From positions 1 through 39,161 of the forward strand of contig NZ_CALMPA010000055.1 of assembly GCF_937871615.1 (NCBI RefSeq): a stretch of DNA of 39,161 bases, in the 5' to 3' direction. The position numbers and the translations under genes were made by a program. This document shows, piece by piece, positions 25,672-33,455 of this stretch (position 1 is its first letter; the number at the start of each line of letters is the position of its first letter). The notes beneath the pieces were generated by a model. The model saw only the letters and a list, made by a program, of their open reading frames with translations. It did not search any database and was not told the DNA's origin. The stretch is from an uncultured Sphingomonas sp. GTDB lineage: Bacteria > Pseudomonadota > Alphaproteobacteria > Sphingomonadales > Sphingomonadaceae.

Positions 25672-26418
25672 TCATCGCCGGAAAATGTCGGCGAAGCTGA
25701 TCGTTCCGTCGAACAACGTCCGGATCAGCAATGATGTCCTTTTCTGTACGCCATAACGCTCGCGCGCCTGTTTGAGGTGTCGGATCACCGTTTCTTCGCT
25801 GACATCGACGATGCGGCTGGTCTCCCAGTCCGATTTGCCGCGCGCCACCCAGATCAGGCAATCGCGTTGCCGGTCGGTGAGTTTGGGGATGGCGAGCATC
25901 GGCGCGCGCATGCGCCTCAGGCGTCGCGCGCCTTCGAACGCGAAGGCGCCGGCGAGTTGCGCCGCCGACAGCATTTCTGTGGGGAGGGGGCGGCCGGCAA
26001 TAGTGGCGAAGGACACCGATCCATTGGCTTCGCCGGGAATATGCGCGGGTATCGTGAAGCCCTCGCCGATGCCATGCTCACGGGCGTGCGCCAGAATCTC
26101 GTGATCGCCAGCGGTGAGATTGATCATGCGCGGCACCTGCGACCAGGCGAACCCGACATTGGTGTGCTCACTGGCGCGGTGGACCGGATCGGAGAGGCCA
26201 AGCCGGTTGCGATCGAAGAACTCGACCCAGCTTTCCGGATAATTGTGCAGCCGGACCGCCTCATCGCCGATGTGCAGCATATCGACGTGATGGGTCAGCG
26301 CGAAATAATGAAAACCCAGCTGGCTGGTGATCAGCGACAGGCTGGCGTGCAGCGCGCCGGGCGACGAAAGATGCGCGGCCGCGCGGGCGAATTCCTCCAC
26401 CAGAGGCAGCAGGTTCAT
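25672..26418 (-). CDS. LuxR-family quorum-sensing regulator
   Basis: This 248-residue transcription factor should bind the signal made by the adjacent LuxI. I use the ATG at 26418 (MNLLPLVEEF); the longer frame upstream has no family similarity. The autoinducer-binding domain shows W64, D77 with P78 (GLSDPVHRASEHTN) and W92 (FAWSQV), corresponding to W57, D70 and W85 of TraR. The C-terminal LuxR helix-turn-helix is KLTDRQRDCLIWVARGKSDW, then IVDVSEETVIRHLKQARERY. It is transcribed in the same direction as luxI, phyH, gntR and the lasso genes. Confidence 0.93.
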   Translation of the reverse strand: MNLLPLVEEFARAAAHLSSPGALHASLSLITSQLGFHYFALTHHVDMLHIGDEAVRLHNYPESWVEFFDRNRLGLSDPVHRASEHTNVGFAWSQVPRMINLTAGDHEILAHAREHGIGEGFTIPAHIPGEANGSVSFATIAGRPLPTEMLSAAQLAGAFAFEGARRLRRMRAPMLAIPKLTDRQRDCLIWVARGKSDWETSRIVDVSEETVIRHLKQARERYGVQKRTSLLIRTLFDGTISFADIFRR

Positions 26419-26629
26419 CGGCTCAACGTACGATCCCGAGCAGTGCCTCAAGTCACCGGTCGTCTCGCGATCGCCCTTTCCCCCGGGCATCGGCCAGAGG
26501 CCGGGCTCTCATGCCGGCATCGTGCGCATCCGAAAGCGCAAGGATATGGCCAGACCCTGCGGGTTTCGAGCCATGGTGCATCGACTCGTCTCGTGATAGC
26601 AACGCTTCAACCACAAACGCCGCAAGCGA

Positions 26630-27473
26630 ATGGTGGGTGAATTTCCCGGCCGCAAGCGCGTTGCGGCCAGATTGCACACGATAGAGCCTGCCGCACCGGT
26701 TTGCGACTGGCGCGATGACCAGGTCTATGCCCGTCTGGCGGGCATCGATCGTGCCGGGTTGATGTGGGAGTGGCTGCGGCGCGACCCAGGCTATATCGCC
26801 TGGCACGCGCGCGCCAGTGTCGTGACGCGTGGTCACGCGTCAGGGGATGTTCCCGACGTCGACCCGATCCAATGGGGTCTTCACTTTCGCCGAGAGTCCG
26901 GGCCGCACGGCCCCCGACGCCCGGCTGATCTGGCATGCCGATTGTGATCCCGGGATATTGCGCGCCACCGCCGCCCCGACATCGTCGTCCGATCCCGACG
27001 GTATCACGCCGGCCTTGCTTGGGCGCTGGCTGAGCGTCGTCGCGGATATGAGCGGCGAGCACGTGGTGCTTTCCGATGGCTGGCGTCATATCAGGCTCGA
27101 TATCGCGTGCGGCAGTCTCGATGCGGGGCCAGTGGTGCTGCATTACCAGCTGGCGGGATTGGTGAGCGCCGAGCATGCGATCCTCCCGCTCAGGCGTTTT
27201 CTCGATCTGTGCCGCAATCGTCGGTTTTCCGTTTCGCTCTATCCTCCCGACCGGCGCGTCGCGCGGTGGATCGTGGTCCTGCGTGTTCATGATGCGCTTG
27301 TCGCCGGCGCGAGCCAGCGTGACATCGCGCGGGTGCTGTTTGGCGGCGACCTGGCATTGGACACAGGGGCGAGAGAATCGGATTCGCTCAGGTCGCGCGT
27401 GCGACGGCTGGTCGCCGATGCGCGGCGGCTCGCCGGGGGCGGATATCGCCTTCTGATGCACCAGAAGGAGTGA
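26630..27473 (+). pseudogene. DUF6499/DUF2285 protein with a frameshift
   Basis: The first part (26630 onward) encodes DWRDDQVYARLAGIDRAGLM, then WEWLRRDPGYIAWHARA, the DUF6499-type N-terminal region. At about 26887 one extra C shifts the frame: IQWGLHF should continue as AESPGRTAPDARLIWHADCD, which is found in the other frame and runs to 27473 through the DUF2285 domain (GHILPLRRFLDLCRN-like region, then VHDALVAGASQRDIARVLFG). DUF2285 proteins are typical of sphingomonad and rhizobial integrative conjugative elements. It is either a pseudogene or carries a sequencing error; the DNA alone cannot tell. Confidence 0.75.
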
Positions 27474-27482
27474 TTCTGCGTC

Positions 27483-27504
27483 TCGCACGGCCCTGGCCGT
27501 GCGA
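27483..27504 (+). terminator. Hairpin terminator after the DUF2285 gene
   Basis: TCGCACGGCC (27483-27492) and GGCCGTGCGA (27495-27504) form a perfect 10-bp stem starting 10 bp after the DUF2285 stop. There is no T-run, so termination strength is uncertain. Confidence 0.6.
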
Positions 27505-27998
27505 CCGCGCTCTATGGCCCGCCTTCTCGGCGATGCCACCGAGCCCCGCGCGGCGGGGCTCGGCCTGGCGGTCACGATCGCTGACGCGGGGCAGTGTCGC
27601 ACGCTGCCGGGCGCTACGCGCGCCCACAAAGAGACGGATGCTGTTGGAAGATGTCGATGCAGCGTGGCTAGGGTGCGGGAAAGCGCGCGGGCAGCATTTC
27701 AGAATGCGAACTGGCTGAGGCGGGCATTCGTCTGCCTGCGCCGCCGCGCCTGACTCCGACTATCCTCTGTCGAACGACACCGCCGGCAGCAGTCGACCAG
27801 CTCAAGACATTCAGCGTCGTTGATGTGAGCGGCGGTTCTTGCTGAAACCCGCCATTCGTTTCGCGCAAACCAGCCGACCGGCTTTGCGCCCCTAAATGCG
27901 ACGTTCAGACCATAGCTCGCGATAGTGGAAGCAGCCGTGCCGAGGCAGTCGCTGGCGACCCGCACGTCAACCTCCGACCCCAAAGGGCCTCACCAGGC
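27505..27998. other. Intergenic region with a second hairpin
   Basis: A second perfect stem, GAGCCCCGC (27541-27549) and GCGGGGCTC (27553-27561), follows the first. The remaining DNA to 27998 encodes nothing I can support; the short frames have no family resemblance. Confidence 0.5.
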
Positions 27999-28703
27999 TT
28001 ATTTCGTCCACTTCTTCGCGCGCGCTGCCACTTCGCCTGCGCGATCCAGCGGTTCGCCTGCGATGACGGACTGGATGAAGGCCATCTCGCCATCATCGGT
28101 GCCGGCCATGCGATAATCGCCTTTTGACGCTGTTGCTGCCGACCCGTAGCGTAATTGCCAGCCACCATTTGCGCGGCAGGCGACACCGGCGATATGCGAG
28201 GCGATGAAGCTGCGGCATAGATCACCGTTGCGATCGCGATAAGAAAGGGCGATGCGGACCGTGCCGGGTTCTCCCGCCAATTGTTGATCGAGTGCGGTCG
28301 CAATCGGCGGCGACAAGGCGAGCGCTCCTGAACTGTCGGCAAGGCCTGAGCTTCCGTTCATGCCATATCCGGTCATCAGGCCAACGAGCAGGCTCGCCGC
28401 GATGGCCCCCGGGATCGCCCACCGCGACGGAGCGGATCGTGCTGTATTACCCGCGTCGCGCCGCTTTCGCGCCGCTTCGAGTGAATGAACGGAGGCCGGC
28501 GGCGATACGGGCATGGCCACGGCTTCATCCCCGATTTGATCGAAGGCAGCGGCGAAGCACGCCTTTATCCGGCGATGCCGCTCCGCCAAAACAGCAAGTG
28601 CCGGGTCCTGCGCAACGGCCGCGATAACGCGCGCTGCTGCCCCGTCATCCAGTTCGCCATCTACCCAGGCAATGATCGTCGCCTCGTCGATCGGCTCAAC
28701 CAT
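27999..28703 (-). CDS. Anti-sigma factor (transmembrane)
   Basis: The 234-residue protein starts with an anti-sigma-like cytoplasmic domain (EATIIAWVDGELDDGAAARV), then has a Lys/Arg-rich linker, one transmembrane helix at about residues 93-113 (IPGAIAASLLVGLMTGYGM) and a periplasmic domain with two Cys (GDLCRSFIASHIAGVACRAN). No HxxxCxxC zinc motif is seen, so it is not a ZAS anti-sigma. It starts 3 bp after the sigma gene stop, with GGAGGA inside the sigma gene end, which indicates one operon. It should sequester the sigma factor encoded upstream. Confidence 0.87.
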   Translation of the reverse strand: MVEPIDEATIIAWVDGELDDGAAARVIAAVAQDPALAVLAERHRRIKACFAAAFDQIGDEAVAMPVSPPASVHSLEAARKRRDAGNTARSAPSRWAIPGAIAASLLVGLMTGYGMNGSSGLADSSGALALSPPIATALDQQLAGEPGTVRIALSYRDRNGDLCRSFIASHIAGVACRANGGWQLRYGSAATASKGDYRMAGTDDGEMAFIQSVIAGEPLDRAGEVAARAKKWTK

Positions 28704-28706
28704 GGC

Positions 28707-29186
28707 TCAATCCTCCAGCATCGTCATTAGCGCCTGGCGCCCGCGCACGAGCCGGCTGGTCAGCGTGCCGATCGGAATGTCGAGCACCTCGGCGGCATCG
28801 GCATAGGCAAGACCTTCGATCATCACCAGTGCGACGGCTTCGCGTTGCTCGTCGGGCAAAGTTCCCATCGCCCGCATCAGATAACCAAGCTCCACATTGG
28901 CCTCGGCGTTGCCGTCCACGCCGACAGACCAGCCTTGTTCTTCCGGCGCGAGCACCGCCTCGCGCCGCTGGCGACTCCGCGCCGTGTCGATCCACAGATT
29001 GCGCAGGATGCGATAGGCCCATGCATCGAAATTGGTGCCCGGCTGCCATTGGGCGCGCGATTTCAGGACGCGCTCGGCGGCGGCCTGCGTCAGATCGTCC
29101 GCGTCCGCCCGATTGCGGGCAAGGCCGTGCGCGAAGCGGCGCAGGCGGGGCAGCAGGCTTGCCAGCGCGCGTTCGACCTCGTCCAA
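28707..29186 (-). CDS. ECF RNA polymerase sigma factor
   Basis: The 159-residue protein has sigma region 2 (LRRFAHGLARNRADADDLTQ, then DAWAYRILRNLWIDTARSRQ) and region 4 (LPDEQREAVALVMIEGLAYA, then DAAEVLDIPIGTLTSRLVRG). The start is probably TTG at 29186: GAGGG lies 6 bp upstream, an in-frame stop lies a few codons before it, and no ATG precedes region 2. It is coupled to the anti-sigma gene downstream and divergent from the secreted protease; the shared promoter region holds a perfect inverted repeat. Confidence 0.9.
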   Translation of the reverse strand: MDEVERALASLLPRLRRFAHGLARNRADADDLTQAAAERVLKSRAQWQPGTNFDAWAYRILRNLWIDTARSRQRREAVLAPEEQGWSVGVDGNAEANVELGYLMRAMGTLPDEQREAVALVMIEGLAYADAAEVLDIPIGTLTSRLVRGRQALMTMLED

Positions 29187-29208
29187 TGATCGCCCTCATG
29201 TTCATGTG

Positions 29209-29238
29209 GATGAAACGATACCCGTCCGTCGTTTCATC
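29209..29238. promoter_or_regulatory. Perfect inverted repeat in the divergent sigma/protease promoter
   Basis: GATGAAACGA (29209-29218) and TCGTTTCATC (29229-29238) are exact complements separated by 10 bp. Each strand therefore presents GATGAAACGA facing its own gene, which could be a pair of ECF-type -35 elements or an operator. It lies 23 bp from the sigma start and 28 bp from the protease start. Confidence 0.55.
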
Positions 29239-29265
29239 CCTCGACACGGGAAAAAAGGAAAGAGC

Positions 29266-30579
29266 ATGCGCACGATCGCGACTATTTGGATTACTGCGGC
29301 GATGGTCGGGATGGCCGCGCCGGCATCGGCGCAACTTCTCGGCGGTCGTGGCGGAGGCATTCTGAATGGCGGCCAATTAGGCAGCGTCGCTGGCGATCTG
29401 CTCGGACAATCGACCGGGGCGCAGGGCAATGTCCTGGGCGCCGTCGCGGAGCCGCTGATTACGGTCGGCGACACGCTGAGCGCCACGACCCCCAGTGACT
29501 TGCTGTCGCTGCGCCGCCAACGCATCACCACGCTCGTCCGCGACAATCGCGACGTGCTCGACGTGGATGAACGTGGAAACGCGATCCGACGCGACGAAAT
29601 CATCGGGATCGCGTTGACGAAGGAACAGATCGCGCAGGCTGTCGCTGCCGGTTTCACCGTGCGGGGCCAGGAATCGGTCGAAGGACTGGCGCTCGATGTC
29701 ACCACCTTTGCGCCACCAAAGGGCAAAACCGCCCGCAAGGCTATTGCGGCGCTGCACGCGCTGGTGCCCGAGGCGCAGTTCACGCTCGATCCGATCTACG
29801 AGCCGGCACGCGCACCGCTCGCGCCGACCGGAGGGAGCATCGCGGGCGACGATGCGTCGTCGCGCGGCGCGCGCATCGGGCTGATCGACGGGGGCGTTGG
29901 CACCCATCCCGCGTTTGCCGGCGCGCGGATCGAGCAACGCGGCTTCGCCGGTCCGCCCAAGCCGACCGGGCATGGAACGGCCGTAGCTTCCCTGATTGTC
30001 GGCAGCGCCGGTATATTCCGTGGCGCAGCGCCGGGCGCGACACTTCTGGTTGCGGATGTCTATGGCGGGTCGGCGGCGAACGGTTCGGCGGTGGCGATCG
30101 TGCGAGCGATGGGATGGCTGGCCGCCAGCGGCGCGCGCGTCATCAACATCAGCCTCGTCGGTTCGCCCAACCCATTACTGGAGGCCGCGACCAAGGAGCT
30201 GATCTCACGTGGCATTCTCGTCGTTGCGGCGGTCGGCAACGATGGTCCGGCGGCACCGCCGCAATATCCCGCTTCCTATCCCGGCGTGATCGCGGTCACC
30301 GGCGTGGATGCGAAAGGTCGCGCGTTGATCGAGGCGGGCCGTGCGCTCCATCTCGATTTCGCGGCGCCCGGCGTCGATATGGTCGGTGCGGTCCCCGGCG
30401 GGGGCTGGGAAGCGTTGCGCGGTACCTCGTTCGCAGCGCCACTGGTCGCGGCCCGGCTGGCGCGCGTGGGAGGCGTGCAGGCGCTTGCAGCAGAAGCGCG
30501 GCCGGGCAGCGGGCGCGTAGGGCGCGGCATCGTCTGCGGCGTCTGCGCGACCACGCCGAAAAGCGTTGGCCTAAAATAA
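29266..30579 (+). CDS. Secreted S8 (subtilisin-like) serine protease
   Basis: The 437-residue product has a signal peptide ending APASAQ, then a Gly-rich stretch (LLGGRGGGILNGGQLGS), an N-terminal prodomain-like region to about residue 195, and a subtilisin domain. The triad is D208 (IGLIDGGVGTHP), H236 (GHGTAVASLIVG) and S388 (RGTSFAAPLVAA), with oxyanion Asn325 (VAAVGNDGPA). I use the ATG at 29266 (MRTIATIWIT), preceded by AAAGGAAAGAG; the longer frame upstream is shadow. It is divergent from an ECF sigma/anti-sigma pair and followed by a secreted Gly/Ser-rich protein with the same AQLLGG mature N-terminus, suggesting joint export or processing. Confidence 0.93.
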   Translation: MRTIATIWITAAMVGMAAPASAQLLGGRGGGILNGGQLGSVAGDLLGQSTGAQGNVLGAVAEPLITVGDTLSATTPSDLLSLRRQRITTLVRDNRDVLDVDERGNAIRRDEIIGIALTKEQIAQAVAAGFTVRGQESVEGLALDVTTFAPPKGKTARKAIAALHALVPEAQFTLDPIYEPARAPLAPTGGSIAGDDASSRGARIGLIDGGVGTHPAFAGARIEQRGFAGPPKPTGHGTAVASLIVGSAGIFRGAAPGATLLVADVYGGSAANGSAVAIVRAMGWLAASGARVINISLVGSPNPLLEAATKELISRGILVVAAVGNDGPAAPPQYPASYPGVIAVTGVDAKGRALIEAGRALHLDFAAPGVDMVGAVPGGGWEALRGTSFAAPLVAARLARVGGVQALAAEARPGSGRVGRGIVCGVCATTPKSVGLK

Positions 30580-30670
30580 ATCGCGGCCCAACGGGATTAA
30601 ACGCGAATTCAACATCGTTGCTCTTTCGAGGCCGGGAAAATGGACCCGGTCGCCGAGAAGGAGAAGAGTA

Positions 30671-31426
30671 ATGAACAATGTTCGGATTCCCCTGATTGCG
30701 GCGGCGATGATCGTAGCCGGAACGACCTCGATGCCAGCTGGCGCACAGTTGCTTGGCGGCGGCGGCCTGCTTAGGGGCGCGGTCAGCCAGACCGGAAGCC
30801 TCGGCGGCGCCTTGTCGGGTAACGGCGATCTGGGTGGAGGCCGCCTCGGCTCCACGACCGGCACCCTGTCGAACAGTGTGTCCGGATCGGGCAGCGTCAG
30901 CGGCCACCGTTCGGTCAACACCAAGTCTGGCAACGTCTCGGGCGACGCCAGCCTGGCGGGCAATGTGAGCCGCAGCACGAACGCGTCACTGGGAGCCACT
31001 GGCGGCAACGGTGGCACGTTGGCCGGTTCGGCGAGCAACGCAGGCAGCGCCAGCGCAAGCCGCAATGTCGGCGGGAGCGCCCAACTGGTCGGCACCGATC
31101 AGGTATCGAACACCGTGAACGCGACCCGCAGCTATGCCACTAATTCGGTCGGCACGACCCGCGATACCGCAACCAGCGCGGTCAGCGTGGCGCACACCAC
31201 GGCGGGCGACGTCGCCAACGCTACTACCGCTCGCCTGGGTTCGGTTGCCGGCAAAGCGCGTGACCGTGCGGGCCAGTCCGTCAACCGCGCGCGTGAGACG
31301 GCGGGCTCCGCCAGCGCCAATGGGTCGGGCGGCCTTGCAGGAACGATAACCGGCGAGGCAGGCTCGGTAAGCGGGTCCGGCGCTGCGAACGGGAGCGGTT
31401 CCGCCAGCAGCACACCAAATAACTAA
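30671..31426 (+). CDS. Secreted Gly/Ser/Ala-rich low-complexity protein
   Basis: This 251-residue protein has a signal peptide (IPLIAAAMIVAGTTSMPAGA) and a mature part made almost wholly of Gly, Ser, Ala, Thr and Asn (for example GGALSGNGDLGGGRLGSTTG and NVSRSTNASLGATGGNGG). Its mature N-terminus, AQLLGGGGLLRG, matches that of the protease just upstream. It has no Cys and no recognised domain. AAGGAGAAGAG precedes the ATG. It may be a cell-surface or matrix protein, or the substrate or stabiliser of the protease; the family is not known to me. Confidence 0.8.
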   Translation: MNNVRIPLIAAAMIVAGTTSMPAGAQLLGGGGLLRGAVSQTGSLGGALSGNGDLGGGRLGSTTGTLSNSVSGSGSVSGHRSVNTKSGNVSGDASLAGNVSRSTNASLGATGGNGGTLAGSASNAGSASASRNVGGSAQLVGTDQVSNTVNATRSYATNSVGTTRDTATSAVSVAHTTAGDVANATTARLGSVAGKARDRAGQSVNRARETAGSASANGSGGLAGTITGEAGSVSGSGAANGSGSASSTPNN

Positions 31427-31452
31427 AGCGTCAGTTCCTAAGCAGGTGAACA

Positions 31453-31483
31453 GACTGCCGGGCGATTATGCCCGGCAGTCTTT
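31453..31483 (+). terminator. Strong intrinsic terminator
   Basis: GACTGCCGGGC (31453-31463) pairs perfectly with GCCCGGCAGTC (31470-31480), loop GATTAT, followed by TTT. It closes the protease/Gly-Ser-rich unit. The following DNA up to 31733 holds no gene that I can support. Confidence 0.85.
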
Positions 31484-31733
31484 GGCAGTGACGGGGAGGC
31501 AATTTGTACGCCAGTTATGCGCCCATTTGTAGCCGTTCCTGCTTTCGATATCGCTTCCTGAAACCGGACTGTCTGCCTTTTATTTGTGAGAGAGCATCGG
31601 TGGCGATTGGTATGGCTTGGGTCTTGGCAATCTCGGTCAGTCTGGTAGGCGGTGAATCGGTGTGCGGCGCTGTCATCGACGCGCTCGAGTGGGGCGCGGG
31701 CCTTCACAGGGTACTGCGACCTTGCCTCGTAAC

Positions 31734-32339
31734 TCACGTCCGGCGCCAGTTCGCAGCAACACCTTCGCAATTGGCACTGGTCGGGCCCGGACCCGGATCG
31801 GTTTCGTTGACGATGGTCTCGGCCACTTCGAGCCGCGCAATGGGAAACCAGATTGGCGAGCGATAGAGGTGGACGGTGTAACCGCTGTCGCTGAAGGCGG
31901 CGCCCCAACTCGTCACCCGGCAGGTCAACTGATCATCCAATCGCCGGTCGTGGATTGCTGGCGACAGATAGTCGCCAAGAACGAACATTAATCCCAATAT
32001 TCCGATCGTGGCGACCAGTAACGATGGTATGACCGGGGCGTAACAGAAAACGCCCACGATGATGCGGAGCGCGATATGGGGAATCCTCAAGGCCGCCGCC
32101 GCCAATATCCACCACGCATATAGTGCTGAAAGGCACGAGACGAAGTTCAGCGTCGTAGACGACCATTGCAGGCCCGAAACCCAGCAGAGCGGAACCAATA
32201 CAATGAGGCTCCCTGCGAGCACGACGACACGCGCGAGCGGCACACCCTGCACCTGCCTCGTCTTCATCAGGAATAGACAAATGAGCGGCGCGGCAATCAA
32301 TGAGAGCCACACGCTCCAGAAGCCGAGCAACAATAGCAT
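31734..32339 (-). CDS. Integral membrane protein of unknown function
   Basis: The 201-residue protein has about four to five hydrophobic segments (LLLLGFWSVWLSLIAAPLIC; VVVLAGSLIVLVPLCWVSGL; SALYAWWILAAAALRIP; VIPSLLVATIGILGLMFVLG) and a soluble C-terminal part with SDSGYTVHLYRSPIWFP. I do not recognise the family. It begins 39 bp after the diacylglycerol kinase gene on the same strand and could be the last gene of that operon. Confidence 0.65.
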   Translation of the reverse strand: MLLLLGFWSVWLSLIAAPLICLFLMKTRQVQGVPLARVVVLAGSLIVLVPLCWVSGLQWSSTTLNFVSCLSALYAWWILAAAALRIPHIALRIIVGVFCYAPVIPSLLVATIGILGLMFVLGDYLSPAIHDRRLDDQLTCRVTSWGAAFSDSGYTVHLYRSPIWFPIARLEVAETIVNETDPGPGPTSANCEGVAANWRRT

Positions 32340-32378
32340 CTAAGAATCTCCCGAACGATGAGCGGCTCGCGATCGCGC

Positions 32379-32789
32379 TCATTGTTGCGGCGCGGCGATG
32401 GGAAAATGTGGGGCGAAGACCGAGATTCCGATCGCCGCGGCAACGAGCGCCGTCACCAAAACCGCGCCGGCTGCGAAATCCTTGGCCGCGCCAATCAACG
32501 GATCCCGCGTTGGACAAATACGATCGCACAATCGCTCAATCGCCGTATTGAAGCTTTCGGCAGCCCATACGAGCCCGCAGGCCAATGCGATCCACCGCCA
32601 TTCTTCCAGCGAAAGTCCCGCAAACGCACCGGCGATCACAACGGCGAGCGTTGCGAACAGATGCAGTCGGGCATTGGGCTCCTGGCTGACCAGCAGGCCA
32701 AGTCCATGTGCGGCATAACCGATGCTGCGCCATCGACTGAAAATCCCGGCATGGATGCGTGCAACGAAATCCGGCACCATCTCAAACAA
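32379..32789 (-). CDS. dgkA: Diacylglycerol kinase / undecaprenol kinase family protein
   Basis: This 136-residue inner-membrane kinase phosphorylates diacylglycerol or undecaprenol. It shows the family signature: QEPNARLHLFATLAVVIAG, then the EWRWIALACGLVWAAESFNT helix followed by AIERLCDRICPTRDPLIGAA and KDFAAGAVLVTALVAA, with the catalytic Glu in the AESFNTAIE block. Length (130-140) is normal. Its start overlaps the small gene upstream by 8 bp, so it belongs to the regulated minus-strand operon that begins at 34060. Confidence 0.9.
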   Translation of the reverse strand: MFEMVPDFVARIHAGIFSRWRSIGYAAHGLGLLVSQEPNARLHLFATLAVVIAGAFAGLSLEEWRWIALACGLVWAAESFNTAIERLCDRICPTRDPLIGAAKDFAAGAVLVTALVAAAIGISVFAPHFPIAAPQQ

Positions 32790-33090
32790 CCGGCTGAAGC
32801 GTGAGCAGGGCGCGCCGCCGGACCATCAACGAGACCGTCAGCACACCACGATTGTCTGCCCGCGCAAAACCGGATTGCGCACCGTCGAGTCTATAGAAGC
32901 GTCGCGATAGGAGACCGGTAACCCGCAAGGTGGTGGAAGTATCGCACCGGCGCCCAGGCTCGAGCCAAATCGCCAACCCTCGCCCGCTATCGGTGATGAC
33001 CGCCTCGAGCAGTCTCGCTCCATTCGTTCTCGCCGAAATGGGTCCGACACTTTGCAATGCAAAGTTTGTGGGCAAATGAGAGGTGCTCAT
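32782..33090 (-). CDS. Small protein of unknown function (102 residues)
   Basis: I do not recognise this protein. Support for it being real is positional: its ATG overlaps the winged-helix regulator stop (ATGA at 33087-33090) and its stop overlaps the dgkA start by 8 bp, a chain typical of a coupled operon. The sequence has a basic C-terminal region (GVLTVSLMVRRRALLTLQP) and no clear membrane segment. A 17-bp palindrome lies inside it near the start. It might be a PilZ-like domain protein, but I see only a weak hint (LEAVITDSGRGLAIWLEPG). Confidence 0.6.
   Translation of the reverse strand: MSTSHLPTNFALQSVGPISARTNGARLLEAVITDSGRGLAIWLEPGRRCDTSTTLRVTGLLSRRFYRLDGAQSGFARADNRGVLTVSLMVRRRALLTLQPVV
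33049..33065. promoter_or_regulatory. Palindromic operator ACTTTGCAATGCAAAGT (intragenic copy)
   Basis: A perfect 17-bp palindrome inside the small unknown gene, 25 bp after its start. A near-identical copy lies at the operon promoter (34070-34086). It probably binds the winged-helix regulator encoded between the two copies. Confidence 0.7.
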
Positions 33091-33455
33091 GCTGGCCGGG
33101 TCCGCAGCGGGCTGGGAGTGGGCGCCCCGCCGTTCGCTTGCGATGCCTGTCGCACGACATCATGCAGCGTCACGAGATAGGCGCCGAACCGCTCGCGCCC
33201 CTTGTCGGTCAACTGGCACCGCGTCACCGCCCGCCGGCCGTCATGGCCCTTCCGCTGCTCGACGAAGCCGGCTTCGTCGAGGACCTGGAGATGGCGCGCG
33301 AGATTGCCGTCAGTCAGCCCGCACAGCGCCTTGAGTTCAGAAAAACCCAGCCCTTGCGGGTGGCCGGCAAGCGAAGTCACGATACCGAGCCGGGCACGCT
33401 CGTGAAAGACGCGGTCGAGCCCCTCATAGGCATAAGGTGCCTTGTCCTTGCTCAT
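33087..33455 (-). CDS. Winged-helix transcriptional regulator (ArsR/MarR-like, PF13601 type)
   Basis: The 122-residue regulator starts at ATG 33455 (MSKDKAPYAYEGLDRVFHER), overlapping the membrane gene stop (ATGA). Its helix-turn-helix is FSELKALCGLTDGNLARHLQ, followed by VLDEAGFVEQRKGHDGRRAV, the wing, and a short dimerisation helix (RERFGAYLVTLHDVVRQAS). Such proteins often repress their own operon. Palindromes of the right size lie at the operon promoter and inside the next gene. Confidence 0.88.
   Translation of the reverse strand: MSKDKAPYAYEGLDRVFHERARLGIVTSLAGHPQGLGFSELKALCGLTDGNLARHLQVLDEAGFVEQRKGHDGRRAVTRCQLTDKGRERFGAYLVTLHDVVRQASQANGGAPTPSPLRTRPA

Noticed and set aside
26607-27629. 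A 340-residue minus-strand frame opposite the DUF2285 gene
   Set aside because: Arg/Pro-rich shadow; the plus strand has recognisable DUF6499 and DUF2285 sequence.
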